A DNA stretch of 7,020 bases from Hyphomicrobiales bacterium (GTDB lineage: Bacteria > Pseudomonadota > Alphaproteobacteria > Rhizobiales > GCA-2746425), in contig NVXB01000038.1 of NCBI GenBank assembly GCA_002746425.1, forward strand, positions 5,249 through 12,268, given 5' to 3'. Of the stretch, positions 1 through 5,525 are shown piece after piece. The position numbers and the translations under genes were made by a program. Numbering within the stretch: position 1 is the first letter of the stretch; every line of letters begins with the position of its first letter. The notes under the pieces are model-generated. The model saw nothing but the letters and a program-made list of their open reading frames with translations, searched no databases and had not been told where the DNA came from.

Positions 1-1
1 C

Positions 2-757
2 CGCATCACTCTTGTTTCACCGCGCGGGGCAGTAACCCCAATGGGGGTCGCGCCGCGCGTAAAAGCCTATCCCATTATTGGGATATTTGAGCTTGGTATG
101 TCGGAATACGACGCGACCTTTGTTTTCATGCAGCAGCGTGAAGCGCAGCTCTATTTCAACAAGGAAGATACGGTTTCGTTTATTGAAGTCTATGTGAAAG
201 ACCCTGATATGGTGGGCGAATTAAGGGCAGAAATATCTGATGCCGCCGGGCGGTCGACGTTTATCACCGACTGGCAACAGCGCAATGCGACATTCTTCTC
301 AGCGCTTCAGGTCGAGCGAAATGTGATGTTTATCATTTTGACTCTCATTATTCTCGTTGCGGCTTTGAACATCATTTCCGGCATGATTATGCTGGTGAAA
401 GAAAAGGGCAGGGATATCGGGGTGTTACGCACTATGGGCGCTACCCGTGGTGCTATTATGCGCATTTTCTTCATCACAGGCGCGAGTATCGGTGTGGTTG
501 GCACATTTGCCGGTCTGGCGTTGGGCACCGTGGTTTGCCTGAACATCGAAAATATTCGACAATTCCTATCAAGCCTTACGCAGACAGAACTGTTCCCTAG
601 TGAGCTGTATTTTCTCAGCCAGCTTCCGGCCGACATGGATAATTCTCAAGTGGCCTCCGTCGTGGTCATGGCGCTTGTTTTGTCCGTCCTTGCAACGCTG
701 TACCCTGCCTGGCGTGCAGCAAGCCTCGATCCTGTGGATGCACTGCGCTATGAATAG
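2..757 (+). CDS. lolC: Lipoprotein-releasing ABC transporter permease, LolC/LolF family (3' part, start outside window)
   Basis: Integral membrane subunit of the Lol complex, which extracts lipoproteins from the outer leaflet of the inner membrane and hands them to LolA. The reading frame is open from base 2, so the N-terminus and first membrane helix lie upstream; about 251 residues are visible of roughly 400 usual. The visible part begins in the periplasmic domain with a TPMG-containing loop that matches the LolA-recruiting hook region of LolC. Three hydrophobic helices follow: one beginning RNVMFIILTLII, one around FFITGASIGVVGTFAG, and a last one around VVVMALVLSVLATLYPAW. Between the first two is the typical cytoplasmic coupling segment EKGRDIGVLRTMGAT, which docks on the ATPase. 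The C-terminus (ASLDPVDALRYE) is the usual family ending. Many alphaproteobacteria have one LolF-like permease instead of separate LolC and LolE; the visible part cannot decide between these. The stop overlaps the lolD start. Confidence 0.93.
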   Translation, partial: RITLVSPRGAVTPMGVAPRVKAYPIIGIFELGMSEYDATFVFMQQREAQLYFNKEDTVSFIEVYVKDPDMVGELRAEISDAAGRSTFITDWQQRNATFFSALQVERNVMFIILTLIILVAALNIISGMIMLVKEKGRDIGVLRTMGATRGAIMRIFFITGASIGVVGTFAGLALGTVVCLNIENIRQFLSSLTQTELFPSELYFLSQLPADMDNSQVASVVVMALVLSVLATLYPAWRAASLDPVDALRYE

Positions 758-1448
758 TAATCAGGAAACTTCAGCGGCGCTGCGTCTTGCCAATATCTCC
801 AAAAGCTATGGCGAGGGCAATGCTTTGGTCAGCGTGCTTGAAGATGCCAGTCTTGAGCTGGCGCGCGGCGAGCTGGTGGCTCTGGTGGCCCCTTCAGGCA
901 CGGGCAAATCTACCTTGCTACATATCGCTGGCTTGCTGGAGCATCCAAGCAGCGGCGAGGTATTTATTGCAGGTCAGGCTTGTCATGGCATGAGCGATAA
1001 GGCGTTGACAGAAACCCGGCGCACCAAGATTGGCTTCGTGTATCAATTTCACCATTTGCTGCAGGAGTTCTCCGCGTTGGAAAACATCGTTATGCCGCAG
1101 CTTATCGCCGGACGCTCCAAGAAAGCTGCCAGAGAGCGTGCACACTATCTGCTGGATCAATTGCAAATCGGGCACCGAGCGGATCACCGCCCATCAGAGC
1201 TTTCAGGTGGGGAGCAACAAAGAGTTGCAATAGCGCGTGCAGTGGCCAATGAACCGCAATTGCTGCTTGCGGATGAACCCACCGGAAACCTGGACCCCAA
1301 AACGTCTGATTTGGTTTTTCAGTCATTATTTGAATTGGTTAGGCTAACCGGATTGAGTGCGTTGATCGCCACGCATAATTCGGCGCTAGCGGATATCATG
1401 GACCGACGAGTTACAATTGAAGATCGAAAAATTTGCACTCTTAAGTAA
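750..1448 (+). CDS. lolD: Lipoprotein-releasing system ATP-binding protein LolD
   Basis: Cytoplasmic ATPase that powers lipoprotein release by the Lol permease. The protein is 232 residues, essentially the same as E. coli LolD (233). All ABC motifs are present: Walker A APSGTGKST at 47-55 (alanine replaces the usual first glycine, within the A/G consensus), Q-loop Gln99 in VYQFHHLL, signature LSGGEQQRVA at 151-160, Walker B LLLADE at 171-176 followed by the D-loop region GNLD, and the switch histidine His209. The frame is open upstream to an ATG at 600, but ATG 750 is chosen. It gives the family length, and the start sits inside the permease stop region (ATGAATAG, 8-base overlap), a classic arrangement for translational coupling and equal subunit production. 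The extra 50 residues from the upstream start would be an out-of-frame reading of the permease gene. No T-tract terminator follows. Confidence 0.96.
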   Translation: MNSNQETSAALRLANISKSYGEGNALVSVLEDASLELARGELVALVAPSGTGKSTLLHIAGLLEHPSSGEVFIAGQACHGMSDKALTETRRTKIGFVYQFHHLLQEFSALENIVMPQLIAGRSKKAARERAHYLLDQLQIGHRADHRPSELSGGEQQRVAIARAVANEPQLLLADEPTGNLDPKTSDLVFQSLFELVRLTGLSALIATHNSALADIMDRRVTIEDRKICTLK

Positions 1449-1463
1449 ATGTTAGCTATAAAT

Positions 1464-1478
1464 GTTCCTGTTTTATTC
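1464..1478 (+). promoter_or_regulatory. Second, imperfect LexA (SOS) box, GTTC-N7-ATTC
   Basis: GTTC at 1464-1467 and ATTC at 1475-1478 are separated by seven bases. This matches the alphaproteobacterial LexA consensus GTTC-N7-GTTC at 7 of 8 fixed positions. It is the inverted partner of the perfect box at 1494-1508. The centres are 30 bases apart, close to three helical turns, so two LexA dimers could sit on the same face of the DNA. Seen alone it would be weak evidence; its support comes from the symmetry with the perfect box. Confidence 0.55.
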
Positions 1479-1484
1479 TCACCC

Positions 1485-1513
1485 TTGCGATGAGAACAAA
1501 AAAAGAACAAAAT
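1485..1513 (+). promoter_or_regulatory. Candidate promoter for the SOS-controlled small ORF
   Basis: TTGCGA at 1485-1490 and CAAAAT at 1508-1513 are separated by exactly 17 bases; each matches 4 of 6 positions of the sigma-70-type consensus. The perfect LexA box fills the spacer, which is where a repressor would block polymerase. Transcription would start near 1520, leaving a leader of about 22 bases with a purine-rich ribosome binding site before ATG 1543. This is inferred from pattern only. Confidence 0.45.
1494..1508 (+). promoter_or_regulatory. LexA (SOS) box, perfect GAAC-N7-GAAC
   Basis: GAAC at 1494-1497, seven A residues at 1498-1504, and GAAC at 1505-1508. Read on the other strand this is GTTC-N7-GTTC, the direct-repeat operator recognised by LexA in alphaproteobacteria such as Rhodobacter, Sinorhizobium and Caulobacter. 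All eight fixed bases match. It lies 34 bases upstream of the ATG of the 33-codon ORF, a normal operator position, and 262 bases upstream of the dnaE ATG. LexA binding here would repress the small ORF, and possibly dnaE by read-through, until DNA damage activates RecA. Confidence 0.8.
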
Positions 1514-1542
1514 GACATCACAAACAGAGAGTGAGTGTTGTC

Positions 1543-1644
1543 ATGAATATCGTAGTGAGAGATTTATTTGCTTTAGGCACCCTGGTTATTTTTACCGCGC
1601 TGATTTCTTTTGTCGGTGACTGGGCGCTTATTACAGTGGGCTGA
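1543..1644 (+). CDS. Small single-pass membrane protein, SOS-controlled, SidA-like candidate
   Basis: A 33-codon ORF from ATG 1543 to TGA 1642-1644. After a short polar start (MNIVVRD, with Arg6 and Asp7) comes a hydrophobic stretch from Leu8 to about Val24, then Gly25-Asp26-Trp27 and a further hydrophobic tail. That is the layout of a tiny inner-membrane protein with one helix. A purine-rich GAGAGTGAG lies just upstream. A perfect LexA box with a possible promoter precedes it. The Caulobacter cell-division inhibitor SidA is an SOS-induced membrane protein of 29 residues that acts on the FtsW/FtsN divisome; size, topology and control fit the same role here. I also recall that Caulobacter sidA lies next to dnaE, which would match, but this is from memory. 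Sequence homology cannot be judged at this length. A GTG at 1531 is a less likely alternative start. Confidence 0.65.
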   Translation: MNIVVRDLFALGTLVIFTALISFVGDWALITVG

Positions 1645-1770
1645 TCCATCGGGATTGCTGAATTCATTCGCTAACAACCCAAAAAGGTCAGTATCGCGCT
1701 GACGGTTACCAGTTTATCATACCCATAACGTATTCCCGATTCCTCGTTATGGAAATGGGAACTGTATGGG
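1645..1770 (+). promoter_or_regulatory. dnaE leader region with two overlapping hairpins
   Basis: No gene is visible here. An 8-base perfect inverted repeat, CCATAACG (1723-1730) and CGTTATGG (1745-1752), has a 14-base loop. A second hairpin pairs 1733-1743 with 1751-1761 around a 7-base loop, with nine Watson-Crick pairs, one G-U pair and one mismatch. The two share bases 1745-1752 and cannot both form. The second covers GGAAATGGGA (1751-1760), the probable dnaE ribosome binding site. A minor GTCAG/CTGAC repeat lies at 1687-1703. TATCAT at 1715-1720 resembles a -10 box, but no good -35 is spaced from it. No T-tract terminator separates the small ORF from dnaE. Confidence 0.5.
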
Positions 1771-4700
1771 ATGAACGTGACCATGAGACAGCAACCATTT
1801 GTGAAACAGCAAGCATTTATTCACTTAAGAGTGCACTCGATATTTTCCCTTTTGGAAGGGGCTTTACCGATGGACCGGCTAATATCGCTGGTTCTAGACA
1901 AAGCGATGCCTGCCGTTGGAATTGCCGATACAGCCAATTTGTTTGGCGCACTTGAGTTTTCTGAAAAAGCACAGGCCAAAGGTATTCAACCCATTATCGG
2001 CTGCCGCGTGCTGGTAAATTTTAATGATTATGAAGATGAAAACCCATTTGGCGATTCTCAGAACTACAATGAGGCGAACCTTGGACATATCATTCTTTAT
2101 GCGATGAATTCGGAAGGATTTATCAACCTCTCCAAATTGGTAAGCCGCAGTTATTTGGAAGCGGAATCTAATTTAAAACCTCATATAAGTATGGAGAATT
2201 TGACCAAGTTTTCCGACGGCTTAATAGGCACAAGTGGTGGTTTTGAGGGGGGCGTGAATGTTCCTATTGAACAGGGCGAAGACGCTATTGCAGTTGGGCG
2301 CCTGAGTTTACTTAAGTCGCTTTTTGGCGACAGGTTTTATGTCGAGCTGCAAAGATATGGTGATAAGGCTGGCGGTAAATCAGAGCCGGTTCTCGTCAAT
2401 TTTGCGTATGCCAACAATGTGCCGATTGTTGCCACCAACAGTACCTTTTTCCCTACTCGTGATGATTATGATGCTCATGATGCGCTTCTGGCGATATCTG
2501 AGGGGCGCATGGTTGCGGAGGATAATCGGCGGAAATTGAGCCCTGAAAACTGTTTTAAATCTGCCTCCGAAATGGTTGCGTTATTTGCGGACCTGCCAGA
2601 GGCCATAGAAAACACGCTGGAGATAGCGTTCCGCTGCCAGTTTAGACCTTTGACACATGCTCCCATTTTGCCGGGGTTTGCAGAAATAGGCGAGGGAAAA
2701 CAGGCGGGTGATAACCCTGATAATGCCCCAGTAGATGAGGCCAAGTTACTGCGCAAACAGGCGGAAGATGGCCTAAGTGCTCGCTTGCTAGAAAATGGCC
2801 TAGCGCCTGATATGTCGCAAAAGGACTATGAGGATCGCCTGAGCTTTGAATTGAATGTCATTGAGACAATGAAGTTTCCGGGCTATTTCTTAATCGTTGC
2901 CGATTTTATCAGATGGGCGAAGAATAATGATGTGGCGGTGGGCCCTGGCCGTGGGTCGGGTGCGGGTTCTCTGGTGGCGTGGTCGTTGACCATCACGGAT
3001 ATTGATCCGCTGAGATTCGGCCTGCTGTTTGAGCGGTTTTTGAACCCCGACCGTGTGTCCATGCCCGATTTTGATATCGATTTCTGTCAGGAAAAACGTG
3101 ATCTTGTCATACGCTATGTGCAGGATAAATATGGTGCATCTCAGGTAGCCCAAATTATCACTTTTGGATCGCTTCAGGCGCGTGCGGTACTACGTGATGT
3201 TGGGCGTGTGTTGCAAATGCCTTATGGGCAGGTGGATCGCCTTTGCAAAATGGTGCCCTCCACCCCCGCCAACCCAATGACGTTGAAGGAAGCCATCAAA
3301 GCTGAGCCTCAGATGCAAGAGGCGGAGAAGGATGAAGAGATCGTCCGTCGGCTCTTCTCAATCGCGACGCGGTTGGAGGGGCTTTATCGTCACGCATCAA
3401 CCCATGCAGCGGGTATTGTGATTGGTGACCGTCCGTTGGAAGAACTGGTGCCGCTTTATCGCGACCCCCGGTCCGATATGCCGGTGACGCAGTACAATAT
3501 GAAGTGGGTTGAGCAGGCCGGATTGGTCAAGTTCGATTTTCTGGGCCTTAAAACCCTTACATTGATTGAGAAAGCCAAAAAGCTCATATTGCTGAGGGGC
3601 ATTACTGTCGACTTGAGCCGTATTGATCTTGGTGATCCCAAAACCTATGAGATGCTCGCCAATGGAGAAACTGCCGGGGTTTTTCAGCTTGAAAGTCAGG
3701 GTATGCGGCGAGCGCTTGTTGGGATGAAACCCGATAGGTTTGAGGACATTATTGCTCTGGTGGCGCTGTATCGACCGGGTCCGATGGACAACATTCCAAC
3801 CTATAACCGGCGTAAGCATGGCCTTGAAACGCCAGATTACATGCATCCCACACTAGAAGGTATTTTGAAGGAAACCTATGGCGTTATCATCTATCAGGAA
3901 CAGGTGATGCAGATTGCGCAGGAGTTGTCGGGGTATACACTTGGACAGGCCGATTTGCTGCGCCGGGCCATGGGTAAGAAGATTAAGGCCGAGATGGACC
4001 AGCAGCGCGCTGGCTTTGTGGATGGCGCAGTTGAACGCGGTATTGACAAGGGGCAGGCCAATACGATTTTTGACCTTGTTGCGCGCTTTGCCGATTATGG
4101 CTTCAACAAATCCCATGCCGCCGCCTATGCTATGGTTGCCTATCATACAGCTTATTTGAAGGCCAATTACCCGGTGGAGTTTCTGGCAGCCTCGATGACA
4201 ATGGATATGGGCAACACCGAAAAGCTCTCAGATTTCCATCAAGAAGCCAAGCGGATGGGGATAAAGGTTCTTGCCCCAAACGTGGCTAAGTCGGGCTACG
4301 AGTTTGATGTGTCTGAGGATCGTATTCTATACGCCATGGGTGCGCTGAAGGGTCTCGGTCAGAATGTGGCTGATGCCATTGTCGCGGCGCGCACGGAACA
4401 TCCCTTTGATGATATATCCGATTTTGCGGAACGAGTGGATTCCAAAGTGCTGAATAAGCGCTCAATGGAAGCGCTTATTTGTGCTGGTGCTCTGGATCAG
4501 TTTGATGGAAGCCGGGCGCGATTATCTTCTGGAGTAGAGCGGATATTGGCCCACTCGCACCGTGTTACAGAAAACACAAAGAGCGGGCAGGATGAATTGT
4601 TTGGCTCGCAGGGGAGCGCGCGAGAAGCGATTTCCATGCCTGTTGCCAGAGATTGGGATGTCTCTGAGACGTTGGCCCGAGAGCATAAGGCCGTTGGGCT

Positions 4701-5340
4701 TTATTTGAGTGCTCACCCTCTTGATCAATACTCGAAGCAACTTGCTGAGAACAACATATTGTCTTGGGAGAGCTTCTCCAAGCAAGTTCATGCCGGGAAA
4801 AGCGCGGGCAAGATTGCGGCAACCATTATTGCCAAGCAGGAACGGCGCACCCGCACCGGGGCCAAAATGGGCATACTTGTCTTGTCCGATCCAACAGGGC
4901 AATTCGAGGCGACTCTCTATGCTGAAAGATTATCTGAGTATCGTGAGCAGCTGGAAATTGGTCAGTCATTTGAGTTTGTTGTTGGAGCTGATCTGGATGA
5001 TGAGACCGATGATGTTCGTGTGCGCATACAATCGATGAAACCGATTGGTGCCGCCATGACTGCGGGGTATTCAAAGCTCAAGATATTTTTGGAAAATGAA
5101 AACAGTTTTTCGTTTATCAAACAAGAAATGGATCAACTTGAAATCGGCAAAAAACCAACTCAGATTATGGCTGGAAAGCCGATTCCAATACGTTCAGAAG
5201 GTAAAGTTGAACTGATTCTGATGCTGGATAAAAACACGCGAGAAGCAACGCTTGAACTGGTTGGAAAATATGGTTTGTCGAAGGATATTGCCGGCGCCAT
5301 CAAGTCAATTCCCGGCGTTATCGACATCTCTTTGCATTAG
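1771..5340 (+). CDS. dnaE: DNA polymerase III subunit alpha (replicative, DnaE1 type)
   Basis: Catalytic subunit of the chromosomal replicase, 1189 residues (E. coli 1160). A PHP domain opens the protein (HLRVHS at 18-23). The polymerase core follows, with GPGRGSGAGS at 391-400 and the catalytic motif PDFDIDF, whose Asp435 and Asp437 correspond to E. coli D401 and D403. The third catalytic aspartate is Asp589 in KFDFLGL (E. coli D555); the offset is a constant 34. YRPGPMD (667-673) and YGFNKSHA (776-783) are conserved core motifs. A helix-hairpin-helix segment lies near 854-870, a clamp-binding pentapeptide QDELF at 940-944, an OB fold near 1011-1092, and a C-terminal tail ending in the IAGAIKSIPGV segment. 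The PHP domain lacks the HxH metal motif and has Glu29 in place of Asp, as in forms relying on a separate DnaQ exonuclease; that dependence is inferred. ATG 1783 is an alternative start four residues in. Length and the clamp motif argue against error-prone DnaE2. Confidence 0.98.
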   Translation: MNVTMRQQPFVKQQAFIHLRVHSIFSLLEGALPMDRLISLVLDKAMPAVGIADTANLFGALEFSEKAQAKGIQPIIGCRVLVNFNDYEDENPFGDSQNYNEANLGHIILYAMNSEGFINLSKLVSRSYLEAESNLKPHISMENLTKFSDGLIGTSGGFEGGVNVPIEQGEDAIAVGRLSLLKSLFGDRFYVELQRYGDKAGGKSEPVLVNFAYANNVPIVATNSTFFPTRDDYDAHDALLAISEGRMVAEDNRRKLSPENCFKSASEMVALFADLPEAIENTLEIAFRCQFRPLTHAPILPGFAEIGEGKQAGDNPDNAPVDEAKLLRKQAEDGLSARLLENGLAPDMSQKDYEDRLSFELNVIETMKFPGYFLIVADFIRWAKNNDVAVGPGRGSGAGSLVAWSLTITDIDPLRFGLLFERFLNPDRVSMPDFDIDFCQEKRDLVIRYVQDKYGASQVAQIITFGSLQARAVLRDVGRVLQMPYGQVDRLCKMVPSTPANPMTLKEAIKAEPQMQEAEKDEEIVRRLFSIATRLEGLYRHASTHAAGIVIGDRPLEELVPLYRDPRSDMPVTQYNMKWVEQAGLVKFDFLGLKTLTLIEKAKKLILLRGITVDLSRIDLGDPKTYEMLANGETAGVFQLESQGMRRALVGMKPDRFEDIIALVALYRPGPMDNIPTYNRRKHGLETPDYMHPTLEGILKETYGVIIYQEQVMQIAQELSGYTLGQADLLRRAMGKKIKAEMDQQRAGFVDGAVERGIDKGQANTIFDLVARFADYGFNKSHAAAYAMVAYHTAYLKANYPVEFLAASMTMDMGNTEKLSDFHQEAKRMGIKVLAPNVAKSGYEFDVSEDRILYAMGALKGLGQNVADAIVAARTEHPFDDISDFAERVDSKVLNKRSMEALICAGALDQFDGSRARLSSGVERILAHSHRVTENTKSGQDELFGSQGSAREAISMPVARDWDVSETLAREHKAVGLYLSAHPLDQYSKQLAENNILSWESFSKQVHAGKSAGKIAATIIAKQERRTRTGAKMGILVLSDPTGQFEATLYAERLSEYREQLEIGQSFEFVVGADLDDETDDVRVRIQSMKPIGAAMTAGYSKLKIFLENENSFSFIKQEMDQLEIGKKPTQIMAGKPIPIRSEGKVELILMLDKNTREATLELVGKYGLSKDIAGAIKSIPGVIDISLH

Positions 5341-5377
5341 CATCTCCATTTAAGACATCGCAGGGCCGTATTCTTGG

Positions 5378-5406
5378 TTGCAAAAGGGGGCAACTGGGGC
5401 TATAGA
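5378..5406 (+). promoter_or_regulatory. rpsB: Candidate promoter for rpsB
   Basis: TTGCAA at 5378-5383 and TATAGA at 5401-5406 are separated by exactly 17 bases, each matching 4 of 6 consensus positions. The -10 is preceded by C, as in the common alphaproteobacterial CTATA form. The start site would fall near 5413, giving a leader of about 112 bases. The position between dnaE and a highly expressed ribosomal gene makes a promoter here expected. Confidence 0.55.
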
Positions 5407-5436
5407 GCGCCGCATCACACACGAAGAGCTGGGCTT

Positions 5437-5511
5437 ATGTCCATCCGGTCTTCGCGGGGCGAGGGTTTCCTCAAATTGCGTCGGTCTGCTTTTCGGAGGA
5501 ACAACCGGTAA
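5437..5511 (+). CDS. Possible arginine-rich leader peptide upstream of rpsB
   Basis: ATG 5437 opens a 24-codon frame ending in TAA at 5509-5511, whose last base is the first base of the AAAGGAG ribosome binding site of rpsB. The peptide would be strongly basic, with seven Arg and one Lys against a single Glu. A GAAGAG segment at 5423-5428 is placed eight bases before the ATG and could serve as a ribosome binding site. A ribosome terminating here would cover the rpsB initiation region, so coupling or sensing is conceivable. The frame is short and could be chance, and I know of no described family that it matches. Confidence 0.25.
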   Translation: MSIRSSRGEGFLKLRRSAFRRNNR

Positions 5512-5514
5512 AAG
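5489..5514 (+). promoter_or_regulatory. rpsB: Hairpin overlapping the rpsB ribosome binding site
   Basis: CTTTTCGG (5489-5496) pairs with CCG (5505-5507) and AAAAG (5510-5514), with GT bulged out and an 8-base loop. The 3' arm contains the first half of the AAAGGAG Shine-Dalgarno sequence. A second strong Shine-Dalgarno-like GGAGGA (5495-5500) sits partly in the loop without a start codon at proper spacing. The structure could limit initiation or act as a landing site for a ribosome or for S2. Confidence 0.4.
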
Positions 5515-5517
5515 GAG
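5511..5517 (+). promoter_or_regulatory. rpsB: Ribosome binding site of rpsB
   Basis: AAAGGAG with eight bases before ATG 5526. This strong match fixes the start of rpsB, which also agrees with the conserved protein N-terminus (MALPEFSMRQLLEAGVHFGH). Confidence 0.9.
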
Positions 5518-5525
5518 AACAGAGC

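Larger units (their letters stand above)
1449..1542 (+). promoter_or_regulatory. lolD to small-ORF intergenic region with SOS-type control elements
   Basis: This stretch follows the lolD stop and precedes the 33-codon ORF. Its main content is an imperfect inverted repeat, 1463-1481 against 1491-1509, with 16 of 19 positions pairing and a 9-base spacer. The repeat is built of two LexA-type boxes, listed separately. A TATAAA at 1457-1462 with a weak TTGCAC 18 bases upstream could be a second promoter, but its -35 match is poor. A purine-rich GAGAGTGAG segment near 1528-1535 is the probable ribosome binding site of the small ORF. Confidence 0.7.
5341..5525 (+). promoter_or_regulatory. rpsB promoter and leader region
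   Basis: This 185-base gap between dnaE and rpsB holds a promoter-like pair, a leader of about 110 bases and local structure. An inverted repeat GTTGC (5377-5381) and GCAAC (5390-5394) overlaps the promoter but has no T-tract, so it is not a clear dnaE terminator. In the leader, CGAAGA (5422-5427) pairs with TCTTCG (5449-5454), GAGG (5461-5464) with CCTC (5469-5472), and a third hairpin touches the ribosome binding site. Ribosomal protein S2 represses its own operon through the rpsB leader in gammaproteobacteria; a comparable role here is inference. Confidence 0.5.

Noticed and set aside
600..749. Longer lolD starting at ATG 600
   Set aside because: The added 50 residues overlap the permease gene in another frame and look unlike any LolD N-terminus; ATG 750 gives the family length.
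1463..1509. Palindrome after lolD as a Rho-independent terminator
   Set aside because: No T-tract follows the stem on the + strand, the stem is AT-rich, and the symmetry is better explained by two facing LexA boxes. It may still form a hairpin in RNA.
1749..1955. 68-codon + strand frame overlapping the dnaE start
   Set aside because: It runs out of frame through conserved dnaE codons and has no recognisable features.
3397..3846. 149-codon minus-strand frame inside dnaE
   Set aside because: It lies opposite the strongly conserved polymerase core, which explains the openness; no domain or ribosome binding site is evident.
1771..5340. DnaE2 (error-prone ImuC) identity, suggested by the nearby SOS box
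   Set aside because: The protein is 1189 residues with a QDELF clamp motif and a full C-terminal region. It sits next to lolCD and rpsB-tsf, not with imuA/imuB, so it is the replicative enzyme.
5377..5394. GTTGC/GCAAC hairpin as the dnaE terminator
   Set aside because: The stem has only five Watson-Crick pairs, no T-tract follows, and it overlaps the better-supported rpsB promoter.
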